Positions 1 to 9,528 are shown, numbered from the stretch's first letter. The stretch is 64,000 nucleotides of DNA from an uncultured Methanobrevibacter sp. (GCA_900318035.1 ONJC01000012.1:89631-153630); one strand, 5' to 3'. The notes: generated from the letters alone by a model not told the origin. Numbers and translations are program-made.

Positions 1-1274
1 AAAAATATCTCCTCGCCGATTCCCCTTTCTTCAAGACCTGCTGATGCCAAATCGACAACATCTTTTGTGAGCTTACACAACCCGTCCTTATCGACGAATG
101 CCGGAAGCTCATCCTGAATGAGCAGCTTTCTAAGTTCACCGGCAGTATATCCCTTATGATAAATTACCTCATCATTTGAGATTAGCTCATTCAATTCATC
201 AAGATTATCTTTTAGACCCAAATGAAATGCTGCAACAGACATTGAATCCTTAATCGGTTGTGTGCACACACTTCTAAACTCAACTGTGCCTCTGAATGTT
301 AAATTAATAAATTTAAATGGCCTTAAATATTTTATATCATTAATTAAAGGCTTTACATCTATTTTCTTATACTCCCCATTAGAATATATTTCACCGCAAA
401 CATAATCCTGGTTAAAATAATCCAGAACATTCATTGATGGAAAGTTGATATATGCCCCGTCACGCATTACACAGTAAATATTCAGGGATTCCAGATATGA
501 CTGCAAATCATTTAAATCCTTAAAATCAACATCATACATTCCAATGTTGTGAGGATTTACGCCATGTGTCGAATATTCCCACAAAGCATCCCTAAAGCAG
601 GTTACATGCTTATTCTTATCAATCAAAACCGAATTTGAAAACAGCAATGCCTTAATCGGCTCTATTTTTGAAAAGACATTTATGGTTTTGACCAGATCAT
701 CCTTATAGACATCCAGCTGAACCTGTGAAGCTGAAGAAAACATTCCATATTCGGGATATTCATGGAAATGCATCGGAATATCCTCATAATTGTTAAATGA
801 TTTCAAATGATGATAAAGCATCAGATATCTTTCTGAAGGAATAGGCTGATTTTCATTGTATTTCCTATAGGGATTGATTCCCATTCCAGTCAATGTATGA
901 TTATATTCTTCAAAGGATTGCTTTACAAATGAATAATATTCGCTGAAGCGTTCGTTAATAGAGAACAAATCCTTTTCACGACCCATTGCAAACTCAATGT
1001 TGTTATAAGAGCAGTCATAACAGACAATATCATCTGTTTTAGGATTTTTTAGTGCAAATATATTGCCGTCATAGTCTATTCCATTATTTTGAAACTCAGG
1101 ATATTGCTTTTGAAATTCATGAGTGATTTTATGAACAACATCAAAATCAACAGCTTTTTTATCAAGATTGATGATTGGAATTTCAATTTCAACTCCTATA
1201 AAATTCTTCTTTTGATCTGTAGGCTTTATAAACTCATCGTACAATTTGTCCCTTATAATTCCTTCATCAACCAT
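1..1274 (-). CDS. Glutamate-cysteine ligase family protein (GCS2-like), 3' end outside window
   Basis: An open frame of more than 420 codons runs off the left edge. The translation contains FRGTVEFRSVCTQP, the arginine-bearing strand typical of ATP-dependent carboxylate-amine ligases of the glutamate-cysteine ligase family, and an N-terminal GVEIEIP stretch that fits the substrate/metal-binding start of the fold. The predicted reaction is ATP-dependent gamma-glutamyl ligation to cysteine or another amine. The ATG at 1274 overlaps the end of the upstream amidotransferase gene by 8 bases, so the two are co-transcribed and probably translationally coupled. The exact substrate cannot be read from sequence. 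The family call is fairly secure; true glutathione-type synthesis is not. Confidence 0.75.
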   Translation of the reverse strand, partial: MVDEGIIRDKLYDEFIKPTDQKKNFIGVEIEIPIINLDKKAVDFDVVHKITHEFQKQYPEFQNNGIDYDGNIFALKNPKTDDIVCYDCSYNNIEFAMGREKDLFSINERFSEYYSFVKQSFEEYNHTLTGMGINPYRKYNENQPIPSERYLMLYHHLKSFNNYEDIPMHFHEYPEYGMFSSASQVQLDVYKDDLVKTINVFSKIEPIKALLFSNSVLIDKNKHVTCFRDALWEYSTHGVNPHNIGMYDVDFKDLNDLQSYLESLNIYCVMRDGAYINFPSMNVLDYFNQDYVCGEIYSNGEYKKIDVKPLINDIKYLRPFKFINLTFRGTVEFRSVCTQPIKDSMSVAAFHLGLKDNLDELNELISNDEVIYHKGYTAGELRKLLIQDELPAFVDKDGLCKLTKDVVDLASAGLEERGIGEEIF

Positions 1275-2064
1275 TATTTTCATCCCGATTTACTGATTTT
1301 AAAAAGTCGTTCATGGCTTTTTCATGTTCTTCTGTCAATACGTATTCATTTTCATGTTCTTCACTTTCAAAAATGATGTTTCCATCAATCAGACCAAACA
1401 GCTTATTTAATTCAACCGGTTTCCAATTTTCATCATCACTCAAAGGAGTTGTAGCAACCAGAAAACCTTCCTCATTTTTTAGATAATAAAGTGAATTTCT
1501 CATGTTGGAGTGGATATAAGTTAAGTCACCATCGTAAATCATCAGGTTAAGTTTGTTATTCTTTGATAATTCTTTTACAATTTCATTTAATAGATTAAAC
1601 CTTTCCTTTATTGTTGATAATGCACCTTTTGACTTTTCAAATTCATTTATTTTATCAATAATGTATAGTAATATTCGCTCAGAATCAGTATCGCCATTTT
1701 CCTTATCCGTGTATTCATCAAGCTTTGGATAATCAAATATGGTGCCATTATGAATCAGCATCCATGATCGGTTATTATCATCAGCTTCGGTAAAGGGGTG
1801 ACAATTGGGAGATATAATTTCACCGACAGTGGCCAATCTGATATGAGCGAATACATTTTTTCCAACAACAGGATTGGACAATATATTTTTTAAGTGTTGA
1901 CTACATGTTGCTTTTACAGGTTCTTTATCAATAACAAATTCATTTGATTGCATATTAGCTAATCCCCATCCGTGAGGATGTTCTTCAGAGTGATTATAAA
2001 AACATTGCAGACATTCATTTACTTGTTTTGGCGTATTTGAATTAAAACAAAAAATTTCACACAT
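1267..2064 (-). CDS. Class II glutamine amidotransferase (GATase_4/EgtC/YafJ type)
   Basis: The protein starts MCEIF, placing a cysteine at position 2 as the N-terminal nucleophile of the Ntn-hydrolase fold. HPHGWGLA, FAHIRLATVG and LIHNGTIFDY are the glutamine-binding and oxyanion motifs of class II amidotransferases. An in-frame ATG lies seven codons upstream, but an AGGAGGG ribosome site sits about 6 bases before the ATG at 2064, and only this start exposes the catalytic cysteine. At 265 residues it has the size of stand-alone EgtC/YafJ-like enzymes without a synthase domain. Overlap with the GCS2-like gene resembles the EgtA-EgtC pairing of ergothioneine clusters, but no EgtB or EgtD is nearby. 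A role trimming or transferring gamma-glutamyl groups is inference. Confidence 0.85.
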   Translation of the reverse strand: MCEIFCFNSNTPKQVNECLQCFYNHSEEHPHGWGLANMQSNEFVIDKEPVKATCSQHLKNILSNPVVGKNVFAHIRLATVGEIISPNCHPFTEADDNNRSWMLIHNGTIFDYPKLDEYTDKENGDTDSERILLYIIDKINEFEKSKGALSTIKERFNLLNEIVKELSKNNKLNLMIYDGDLTYIHSNMRNSLYYLKNEEGFLVATTPLSDDENWKPVELNKLFGLIDGNIIFESEEHENEYVLTEEHEKAMNDFLKSVNRDENNG

Positions 2065-2085
2065 ATATTGCCCTCCTATCATCAA

Positions 2086-2140
2086 TTATCATAACAAACA
2101 TATTATGATAACAATTGTTATATTTTTTATGATATATAAA
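2086..2140 (-). promoter_or_regulatory. Promoter and candidate operator of the amidotransferase/GCS2-like pair
   Basis: On the minus strand a TATA box (TTTATATATC, 2131-2140) lies about 70-75 bases upstream of the ATG at 2064. A perfect 9-base inverted repeat (TTATCATAA at 2086-2094 and TTATGATAA at 2103-2111, spacer 8) covers the expected transcription start. A repeat in this position could bind a repressor. Seen directly; the function is inference. Confidence 0.45.
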
Positions 2141-2187
2141 TATTTTCAAAAAAACAATACGAAAAAAAGAAAAAAGAAAAGATAAAA

Positions 2188-2271
2188 TCAATTAACTTGC
2201 CAAAAAACTTTATTTTCCGAAATAAGTTTCTTCAACACACCCAATTCCTCTTCCAAATTCATGAAGGCCAT
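2188..2271 (-). CDS. Small ORF (27 aa), overlapping the stop of the 70-aa gene
   Basis: The ATG overlaps the TAA of the preceding gene as TAATG, the usual arrangement for termination-reinitiation. The 27-residue product begins MAFMNLEEEL and is amphipathic, with LGVLKKLISENK able to form a short helix. No family is recognised. It may be a genuine small coupled protein, or the C-terminus of the preceding protein separated by a frameshift. It is too short for confident calling. Confidence 0.3.
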   Translation of the reverse strand: MAFMNLEEELGVLKKLISENKVFWQVN

Positions 2272-2483
2272 TACATCTTTTTAAATGTATCATTTAAATC
2301 TGATATTAATGGGAAACCTTTAAGAGCATTATTTTCAACTTCAACATCTTTCACAATATCTGCAGACAATAACCCTGCAGCTTCATCAGTGTTATTGTTA
2401 ATGAAAACCGTGGCATTCATATGAATCTCTAAAATTGTCTTGGTTTCATTTTCATGATTTTTAATAAAATCATCAAAAGCCAC
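2271..2483 (-). CDS. Small hypothetical protein (70 aa)
   Basis: It starts with GTG after an AGGGGT ribosome-site-like stretch. The 70-residue acidic protein has no signal peptide or membrane segment and no recognised motif; the middle (ENETKTILEIHMNATVFIN) alternates like beta strand, and the end (ISDLNDTFKK) is helical. It is followed by the TAATG-coupled 27-residue ORF, which may belong with it. An antisense frame across the same stretch is not supported by a ribosome site. Function unknown. Confidence 0.5.
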   Translation of the reverse strand: MAFDDFIKNHENETKTILEIHMNATVFINNNTDEAAGLLSADIVKDVEVENNALKGFPLISDLNDTFKKM

Positions 2484-2531
2484 TACAACAATACCCCTTA
2501 AAAAAGCAGGAAAATTCCTGAAAAATAAAAT

Positions 2532-3137
2532 TTAAATAGTGGCTTTTCTAAAATGTTTAAAATCCAACTCAAAGTCAGAATTAACTTCCAAAACCTTTTG
2601 AGACATATAATCTCTGAGTTTTAATAAGTTTTCACTAGAATCAGAAATTAAATAAATAATCTCAGGATTTATCTCTAAATCTTTAATAGACTGACCTTCA
2701 AGAGGCCTGAAATTTGGATTTAAACCTCTAGTATAACCAAAATCAGTTTTTAACTGTTTTAAATCATCAAGTTGTTTAAAAGTGCCTTCCTTAATTATAT
2801 TGAGATTATCAAATTTAACAAAAAGAGTTCCTCCAAACTCAACAACTGAAAGCAATTCTCCTGACTCTTCATCTTTTAAAACATAATCCACATCCACTTT
2901 ATCCAAATCACTAATTAGATTATTAACTTTTTTGTTTAAATCATCTTCGTTTTCAGCCATTAATTTAAAGAAAGTTGCATCACGAACATACATTTCACCA
3001 GTTAAAGGTTGTTTTGCAAAATACAGGTGAGATGATGACTCCATGGTTGCTTCAGCATAAGAATAAATAACATTATTCACATCATCAATTCTATTATGGT
3101 CAATGATGCCAACTACATAATTTCTTTTAATTGTCAT
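2532..3137 (-). CDS. Hypothetical cytosolic protein (201 aa)
   Basis: The start is set at MTIKRNYVVG (ATG 3137) rather than 14 codons upstream, because a TATA box (TTTATATCTT) lies about 28 bases before it, the spacing of a leaderless archaeal transcript. The product is acidic and soluble, with no membrane segment. Its N-terminus (YVVGIIDHNRIDDVNNVIYSYAEA) and central part look like an alpha/beta fold, but I recognise no family. A following U-rich stretch at 2520-2530 could end the transcript. Confidence 0.6.
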   Translation of the reverse strand: MTIKRNYVVGIIDHNRIDDVNNVIYSYAEATMESSSHLYFAKQPLTGEMYVRDATFFKLMAENEDDLNKKVNNLISDLDKVDVDYVLKDEESGELLSVVEFGGTLFVKFDNLNIIKEGTFKQLDDLKQLKTDFGYTRGLNPNFRPLEGQSIKDLEINPEIIYLISDSSENLLKLRDYMSQKVLEVNSDFELDFKHFRKATI

Positions 3138-3236
3138 ATATTTTATATATTGGAAATTAAGATATAAATAGATGAACATTCTACTTGAATTCCATCACAG
3201 AAAATACCAATATGTCGCTATGCAATTATCAATAAC

Positions 3237-5699
3237 TTAAAAAAAATTCTTTTTGACCAAATATTTGGCAGTCAAACTGTTTTTAGACTTAAGAATGTTT
3301 TTCAAATCGCCACTGGCCAATATTTCTCCACCTTTATAGTTTTCATCAATTCCAATATCTATGATATAATCTGCATTGGCTATTAAATCCAAATCGTGTT
3401 CAATGACAATGACGGTTGCTCCCCTATCTATTAAATTATCAAACACTCCGATTAATACCTTAACATCCAAAGGATGAAGACCTATTGTTGGCTCATCAAA
3501 AATGAACACCGAATTTTTCTGGGATTTCCCGATTTCAGAAGCTAACTTCAATCTTTGCGCCTCCCCTCCGGATAAACTTGGAGTAGATTCACCCAAAGTC
3601 AGGTACCCCAATCCCAAATCGGACAGCTTTTGTAATTTGCCAGTTACCTTTTTAAGTTCAAATAACTCTTCCAGTGCCTCATCAACTGTTAATGACATTA
3701 TATCTGCAAGCGACAAACCATTGAACCTTGTTTTTTCAATATTCTTATTGTATCTTGAACCTTCACATTCAGGACATATCATTTCAACATCCGGCAAAAA
3801 CTGCACATCCATGCTCACGCTACCTGTCCCGTTACATGTTTCACATCTCAATTTTCCGGTATTGTAAGAAAAATCGGCAGTTTTAAATTCATCGGACATT
3901 TTTGAAAACTCACGTCTCAAATCATCCAGAACCTTTGAGTAGGTTGCAACAGTACTTCTTACATTTTTCCCAATCGGAACACTGTCAATCAGATCAATCT
4001 TTCTTATGTCCCCACATTCCAAATCCATAACTTCATCAGGCAAATTTTCACCGTTAATGTGAGATTTTAATGCAGGGAAAAGTGCTTCCAAAAGAAGCGT
4101 TGTTTTTCCACTTCCGGATACTCCGCTCACTACTGTTAATTTGCCTTTAGGAATTCTGACATCCATCTCCTTAACATTATGAATTTCAGATGTTCTTATT
4201 CTAATTTCCCCATTTTCAAATACATCCCCTGATTTGTCACGGATAATTATCTTTTCGGAATTTGTTAAAAATGGTGCAATCTGTGAGTTAGAATTTGCCT
4301 TTATTTCATCCAAGGAACCCTTTGCAATAACATTTCCCCCATCGGCACCTGCGGTTGGTCCAAGTTCAATCATATAATCAGCGATGCTTAGGATTTTTGT
4401 GTCATGGTCCACCAGAATAATCGAGTTTCCATCTTCAACTAATCTTTTGATGACGGAAATCAGTCCTTCAACATTATTTGGGTGTAGGCCTATTGACGGT
4501 TCATCGAGAACATAAAGAACTCCGGTTGTATGGTTTCTCAGAGTTTTTGCAAGCTGAACCCTTTGAAGTTCACCTGTCGATAATGTGTTTGAAGGCCTGT
4601 CAAGTGAAATGTAGCTCAATCCCAAATCCAGCAAAATATTTGCATTGTCCATGAACTCCTCTGCAATAGCTTCAGCCATCTCTTTTACCTCACCCGGCAA
4701 TTCAGAGATGACTTTTGGAATCCATGACACCAATTCATGCAGGTTCATCCGGCATGCTTCAGCCAAATTAATTCCGCCGAAAATAGTTTTACGGGCATTT
4801 GAATTTAGTCTGGTCCCATCGCAGTCGCTGCAGACTTTAGTTGTTAAAAATTTATTGATTTTGGTTAAACCCTTTTCTGTTTTGGCATTTTTTAAAGCTT
4901 CTTCAATTGCACGATGAGCATTTCGGTATTCTGCATTCAATTCAAACAGTTTACCATTTTTAGAAGGAATATTGATGTATTTTTTAACTGACGGTCCGTT
5001 ATAGACAATGTCCTTTTCCTCATCAGTCAAATCCTTAAATGGAACGTCCAATCTAACGCCCAGCTCCCCTGCTACATGATACATCCATGAAATCCCAAAT
5101 TGGTTCCAGGCATCAACCGCACCATCTTCCAGAGTTTTTGTATCATCAGATACCAGTTTGGAACTGTCCACATCCCGTACAAATCCTGTTCCACTGCAGG
5201 CAGGACATGCTCCGTCTGAATTGAAGGCATATTCTTCAGCGCCCAGACCATAGAATTCCACACCACATTCACTGCAGACAATTGGAATTTCACGGGCCAC
5301 ATTTAAAGTGGGTATGTTCAAATGACCATTAGGACATGTGTAGCTGCCGCATCTGGAATATAATAATCTTAAAGAGTTTAGAAGTTCAGTTGATGTACCG
5401 AATGTGCTTCTGACATTTGGAATATTCGGCCTTTGATTTAATGCAAGCGCCGCCGGAACATACTGAATTGAATCGACTTTCGCCTTTTCAACCTGAGATA
5501 TTCTTCTCCGAGTATAAGTTGAAAGGGCATCCAGATATCTCCTTGAACCTTCCGAATATAAGACGCCTAAAGCCAGGGATGATTTTCCTGATCCTGAAAC
5601 CCCGCTAATAGCTACAATTTTACCTAACGGAATGTCAATGTCAATGTTTTTTAAGTTATGAACTCTGGCTCCGCGAATAATTATCATGTCCTGATACAT
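3237..5699 (-). CDS. Short UvrA paralogue (excinuclease ABC subunit A-like ATPase)
   Basis: This is a two-ATPase ABC protein of UvrA type. The first half has Walker A GVSGSGKSSL near residue 32, signature LSTGELQRVQ and Walker B VLDEPSIGLHP. The second half has Walker A GVSGSGKTTL, signature LSGGEAQRLK and Walker B IFDEPTIGLHP. Zinc-finger cysteine pairs are present (CPACSGTG, then CETCNGTG with CPEC). At 820 residues it is more than 100 shorter than housekeeping UvrA (about 940), and no uvrB or uvrC is adjacent. Short stand-alone UvrA forms are often linked to resistance to DNA-binding antibiotics. An internal ATG at codon 5 (MIIIRGARVHNLKN) could be the true start. Role in repair versus resistance is undecided. 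Confidence 0.85.
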   Translation of the reverse strand: MYQDMIIIRGARVHNLKNIDIDIPLGKIVAISGVSGSGKSSLALGVLYSEGSRRYLDALSTYTRRRISQVEKAKVDSIQYVPAALALNQRPNIPNVRSTFGTSTELLNSLRLLYSRCGSYTCPNGHLNIPTLNVAREIPIVCSECGVEFYGLGAEEYAFNSDGACPACSGTGFVRDVDSSKLVSDDTKTLEDGAVDAWNQFGISWMYHVAGELGVRLDVPFKDLTDEEKDIVYNGPSVKKYINIPSKNGKLFELNAEYRNAHRAIEEALKNAKTEKGLTKINKFLTTKVCSDCDGTRLNSNARKTIFGGINLAEACRMNLHELVSWIPKVISELPGEVKEMAEAIAEEFMDNANILLDLGLSYISLDRPSNTLSTGELQRVQLAKTLRNHTTGVLYVLDEPSIGLHPNNVEGLISVIKRLVEDGNSIILVDHDTKILSIADYMIELGPTAGADGGNVIAKGSLDEIKANSNSQIAPFLTNSEKIIIRDKSGDVFENGEIRIRTSEIHNVKEMDVRIPKGKLTVVSGVSGSGKTTLLLEALFPALKSHINGENLPDEVMDLECGDIRKIDLIDSVPIGKNVRSTVATYSKVLDDLRREFSKMSDEFKTADFSYNTGKLRCETCNGTGSVSMDVQFLPDVEMICPECEGSRYNKNIEKTRFNGLSLADIMSLTVDEALEELFELKKVTGKLQKLSDLGLGYLTLGESTPSLSGGEAQRLKLASEIGKSQKNSVFIFDEPTIGLHPLDVKVLIGVFDNLIDRGATVIVIEHDLDLIANADYIIDIGIDENYKGGEILASGDLKNILKSKNSLTAKYLVKKNFF

Positions 5700-5767
5700 G
5701 ATTTAATGTATGCATTTCAAAAGTAAAATAGTTTTGTTCAAAAACAGTTATAAAAAATAGGAGACAG

Positions 5768-6322
5768 CTAATAACCTTCGCTTTCAAAGTGACTATTTAT
5801 TTTATGGTAAAATTCATCACTGGTAAAGCCAAAATCATTATTGAATGACTTATATGCCAAATTACAATCATTGCTTAAATTAAATCTAAAGTCGGGACAT
5901 TTGCTGAATAATTTTTGAAAACAATTTTTGGAAAACTCCGGCAACGGCACCTCTTCAAAAGGAACTTTATCGAAAACCATTGTCATGGCGATTGCAAAAA
6001 CTGTATACTGAAGGGCAGAGGCATAAGCATCATAACATCTGCCATATCCTAGATTTACATCAAAATAGATCATGAAATTAAGCATTACATGGGAAATCCA
6101 AATTATTGAATTGGGTTCATATTTTTCCAACTGCAAATCTACAAATTTAAAAAGCAAATCTTCCATGTTAGTGCCGTCATTGTTCTGGCAGAACTCAACA
6201 AATTCTGAAAATGAATAATTTGTCAAGTACTTAAGATAAGCATCTTTTATTTGCTCATCACATGAATATTTCTCAATATTTTTTATATCTTTGCGTCTTA
6301 ACTTTTTTGGATAGGAAAACAT
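5768..6322 (-). CDS. Hypothetical protein (184 aa)
   Basis: The 184-residue protein has a basic N-terminus (YPKKLRRKDIKNIEKY) and a central hydrophobic part around residues 75-120 that could be buried helices rather than membrane spans. Several cysteines and aromatics occur, with no metal-binding spacing. No family is recognised. It lies alone between the UvrA-like gene and purA on the same strand, 99 bases after purA, whose U-tract end makes it likely to have its own promoter. Confidence 0.55.
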   Translation of the reverse strand: MFSYPKKLRRKDIKNIEKYSCDEQIKDAYLKYLTNYSFSEFVEFCQNNDGTNMEDLLFKFVDLQLEKYEPNSIIWISHVMLNFMIYFDVNLGYGRCYDAYASALQYTVFAIAMTMVFDKVPFEEVPLPEFSKNCFQKLFSKCPDFRFNLSNDCNLAYKSFNNDFGFTSDEFYHKINSHFESEGY

Positions 6323-6394
6323 AAGAAATCATTTGATTAAATTTTTAACTAAATTAACTTCAATTGAAAATATATGATTAATTTAATGCGCTTT

Positions 6395-6405
6395 AAAAAA
6401 AAAAA
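6395..6405 (-). terminator. U-tract terminator after purA
   Basis: An unbroken run of 11 A on the plus strand (U11 in the minus-strand transcript) begins about 17 bases after the purA stop. Oligo-U without a stable hairpin is the common intrinsic termination signal in methanogens. Confidence 0.55.
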
Positions 6406-6421
6406 GTATAAAGAAGTTATT

Positions 6422-7441
6422 TTACAATAACTCTTTTCTTAAATCTATTGTATCTTTTAAATCAGGCCCAGTAGAGATGATTGTTACCGGAACGCCTGTT
6501 TCAGTTTGAATATCTTCAATGAAAGCTTTGGTTTCAGCTGACAGTTCACTGTAGTCCTGTACACGTGCACAATCGAACAGCCTGTCGACACATGTCAATG
6601 CTATCTGGGTTGCACCATTGATTCTGCAGGATTCTTTTGCAAGTTCCATATCAAAGTGACCAATCCTTCTGCGCCTTCCAGTTACGACACCATATTCTTC
6701 AAGACCTCTGCTTTCAGCTTCTTCCTGAGTCATTTCTGTTGGGAACGGTCCTTCACCAACACGTGAGATATAAGCCTTGAATACATTGATGACTTCATCT
6801 ATTTTAGTTGGACCTACACCGACATCCGCTGCAAATGTGGATGCTGTGGTGTCTTTACTAGTTACAAAAGGATAAGATCCGTAATAAAGTGAAAGAGCAA
6901 AACCTTGGGATCCTTCAATAAATACGTCTTCTCCATTGTTAATAGCTTCATTAACTTCTAAAGATACGTCAGTAATGTATTCTTCAAGTTCTGGAATATC
7001 GCGCGCTAAATCAATTGACCTTAATACTCTGTCAGAGTTTGCCGGTCCACAACCTGAACCTGTACTCCCAATCTTTTTGGATAAATGTTCTGATTTTTTA
7101 TCTCGGGATATGTGATCTTCATTAATTATTGCGCATCTAGAATCAACACACATCCTTTCTTTTACATTGTATTTTTTCAAGTCTTCAAATTCTTTATATA
7201 ATACATCCGGATTCACTAAAACTCCAGCTCCAATCATGAGTTTGGCACCAGTATGTACAAAACCTGATGGGGTTAATCTTAAACCATATTTTTCCCCGTT
7301 GAATTCAACAGAGTGCCCTGCATTTGGCCCGACTCCTGCACGAGCAATAATATCTGGTTTATCAGCATCGCAAAGGTAGGTAATACATTTACCCTTACCT
7401 TCGTCACCCCATGCTCCACCAACTAAAATACTACAAGTCAT
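6422..7441 (-). CDS. purA: Adenylosuccinate synthetase
   Basis: It catalyses GTP-dependent ligation of aspartate to IMP, the first committed step of AMP synthesis, in the cytosol. The N-terminal [11 protein letters not shown] is the phosphate loop with the catalytic aspartate, [12 protein letters not shown] carries the catalytic histidine, [14 protein letters not shown] and [28 protein letters not shown] form the IMP site, and [11 protein letters not shown] is the late arginine-rich substrate loop. At 339 residues it is the compact archaeal form, about 90 shorter than the bacterial enzyme. The start is supported by AAAGGAGTT about 6 bases upstream. It is divergent from the signalling operon. 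Confidence 0.97.
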   Translation of the reverse strand: MTCSILVGGAWGDEGKGKCITYLCDADKPDIIARAGVGPNAGHSVEFNGEKYGLRLTPSGFVHTGAKLMIGAGVLVNPDVLYKEFEDLKKYNVKERMCVDSRCAIINEDHISRDKKSEHLSKKIGSTGSGCGPANSDRVLRSIDLARDIPELEEYITDVSLEVNEAINNGEDVFIEGSQGFALSLYYGSYPFVTSKDTTASTFAADVGVGPTKIDEVINVFKAYISRVGEGPFPTEMTQEEAESRGLEEYGVVTGRRRRIGHFDMELAKESCRINGATQIALTCVDRLFDCARVQDYSELSAETKAFIEDIQTETGVPVTIISTGPDLKDTIDLRKELL

Positions 7442-7566
7442 CTAATAACTCCTTTTAAATCATTAATAAAATTGAAAATTTGTTAATTTTCCATAACACT
7501 AATACTATATCATTCATAATTAAAATGTTTTTCTAAATTAAAAACCTTCAACCAGGTGCAACATAT

Positions 7567-7602
7567 ACTATAAATATAATATTAAATATAAATTTAATAT
7601 AC
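7567..7602 (+). promoter_or_regulatory. Candidate TATA elements of the signalling operon
   Basis: The 188-base gap between divergent purA and the first kinase gene is AT-rich. On the plus strand, ACTATAAATATAAT (about 7567-7580) and TTTAATATAC (about 7592-7601) are both plausible TATA boxes, followed by AAGGT about 6 bases before the ATG at 7630. Which is used cannot be told from sequence. Confidence 0.35.
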
Positions 7603-7629
7603 TATTCAAAAAATTTCAAGGTAATTCGC

Positions 7630-9528
7630 ATGTATGTTGAAAAACATTATAGAGAACTGGAAAAAATCGAAGAGGTTCGAATTCATAATCCTAACCCGGA
7701 CGAGATATATCATAAATCACCGCAAGTTCAAAAGCCTGAAAAAACTCGTCTAAGCAACGTTATGAGACACGTACCCTCCGATATTAACATATTCCTGCCA
7801 ATAGATGGTGGTGAAGATTACATCATTGAAAGAATTGGATGGAACATGTTGGAAAGAATGAATCTTCCTTTAAAGGATGTTGAAGGGCGTAAATTAAGCC
7901 AAATCTCACCTTTTTATTATGATATTTTAAAAGACAGTTTTAAAGAGGTTTATGAAACAGGAAACCTAAAATCCATGAGAATATTTTATTACATAAGTGA
8001 TAAAATTAAAACTCTTGCAAATATAAACATCGTTCTTGATGAAGGGGAAATCTATGTTATCTCCGATTTGAAAAACACTTCCGAATACCTCAAAAGTGAA
8101 GAAGAAAAGAAACAGGAAGAAGATGAAACTAAAGCTAATCTAATAGAATATTTCTCACAAACTGGAAGTTACTACAAAACCAGAAACGAATTCACATGGA
8201 CACAGGGCATTTATAACATCATCAATCGTTCAAAAGAACCTAGCGATTCATATTATAACATCATTTTTGATTTGGTAATCCCAGAAGACCGTCCATTGGT
8301 CGAGGAATTGCTTGAAACAATGAGCCCTGAAACAGACACTTATGAAAATATCATCCGTATTAAAACTCCAAGAGGCCACATCAAATATCTGGATACTTAT
8401 CTTTACTCTAAATTCGATGAAAACGGCAATGAAATAAGCCATTATGGATTATTTAAAGACATAAGCGTGGATTCACATAAGCACATGACAAGACCTGTGG
8501 ATTTTATGTTAAATGGATTTAATCACAATTCAAAACTGTCCCTTCTTGTTGAACCATTAAGTAAAAGATATGAGTTTTCAGAAGGCTTTTACAAAATTAT
8601 TGAAGTTCCAAAAGAGGAATACCATCACAGCGTAGGCATTATTGAAAATATCGTCGAAGAAGACATTAAAAATGAACTTTACAAATTAATCAATAGCGAA
8701 ATCGAAGAAGTGAACTGCGTATTTACTTTTAATGTGCACGGTAATGAAAATAATCAAAAAATATGTGAATTATTCATTGAAAGATTTAAATACGGAAAGA
8801 AAAATCACAGCATAGGATTTTTAACAGACATTACCATTGCACGCCAAAAACAAAAAGAACTCATGGAATCAAATGCTACAAAAAACATTCTGATTAAAGA
8901 AGTTCACCACAGAGTTAAAAATAACTTACAGGTATTGAGCAGTTTCCTAAACCTTGAAAGAAGAGCATACGGAAATAATCCGAATGATATTTTAGACAAT
9001 ATGCAGGCACGTTTATCTTCACTTGCCCTGCTTCACGAAAAAACTTATAATACTGAAGATTTCATCAACATCAACCTTGCAGATTATATGACTGATCAGG
9101 ATTCTACCCTTCACTCATTATTTGGAGCAAAGGACATAAATTTTGTATCAGAAGTAAATCCAAACATTCACTTGTCAATGGATGTAATTACACCATTACT
9201 GTTAATTGTTGATGAACTAACAATGAATGCCATCAAACATGCATTCCCAGATCCTGATATGCCAAATAAAACAATATACAAAAAAATTGATTATATTGAA
9301 GGCCCTATCTGCGAACTGATACTTAAAGATAATGGAATTGGACTAGAAAGTCCCGAATCATTAATAAACCACAACTTAGGATGGGAGATAATAAACAATT
9401 TAACTAAACAGATTAGCGGAGAAATTGAAATTTTAGACTGCGAAGTGGGAACAGGGTTTAGAATCATATTCCCTGAAAACTTTGACCACACACTAGGATA
9501 TCATTTAAATAGGGGGATGAATAAATGA
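7630..9528 (+). CDS. Cytosolic sensor histidine kinase (PAS, HisKA_2/HATPase), copy 1
   Basis: The 632-residue protein has no membrane segment. Residues 1-140 are a PAS-like region shared with the next gene. A linker rich in E and K precedes a PAS/PAC-like domain (about 150-290, with SYYKTRNEFTWTQGIYNI), and a second sensor-like stretch lies about 300-410. The kinase core follows: the phosphoacceptor histidine is in EVHHRVKNNLQVL (about residue 426), the N box in VDELTMNAIKHAF (about 527-540), then LILKDNGIGL and GTGFRIIF. This is the HisKA_2 class common in archaea. It overlaps the next kinase gene by 4 bases (ATGA). The signal is unknown but must be cytosolic or membrane-permeant. Confidence 0.9.
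   Translation: MYVEKHYRELEKIEEVRIHNPNPDEIYHKSPQVQKPEKTRLSNVMRHVPSDINIFLPIDGGEDYIIERIGWNMLERMNLPLKDVEGRKLSQISPFYYDILKDSFKEVYETGNLKSMRIFYYISDKIKTLANINIVLDEGEIYVISDLKNTSEYLKSEEEKKQEEDETKANLIEYFSQTGSYYKTRNEFTWTQGIYNIINRSKEPSDSYYNIIFDLVIPEDRPLVEELLETMSPETDTYENIIRIKTPRGHIKYLDTYLYSKFDENGNEISHYGLFKDISVDSHKHMTRPVDFMLNGFNHNSKLSLLVEPLSKRYEFSEGFYKIIEVPKEEYHHSVGIIENIVEEDIKNELYKLINSEIEEVNCVFTFNVHGNENNQKICELFIERFKYGKKNHSIGFLTDITIARQKQKELMESNATKNILIKEVHHRVKNNLQVLSSFLNLERRAYGNNPNDILDNMQARLSSLALLHEKTYNTEDFININLADYMTDQDSTLHSLFGAKDINFVSEVNPNIHLSMDVITPLLLIVDELTMNAIKHAFPDPDMPNKTIYKKIDYIEGPICELILKDNGIGLESPESLINHNLGWEIINNLTKQISGEIEILDCEVGTGFRIIFPENFDHTLGYHLNRGMNK

Noticed and set aside
1089..1376. 95-codon plus-strand frame
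   Set aside because: It lies antisense over two real genes, has no ribosome site and a composition unlike neighbours.
3502..3867. Plus-strand frame inside the UvrA-like gene
   Set aside because: Antisense shadow of conserved coding sequence with no ribosome site.
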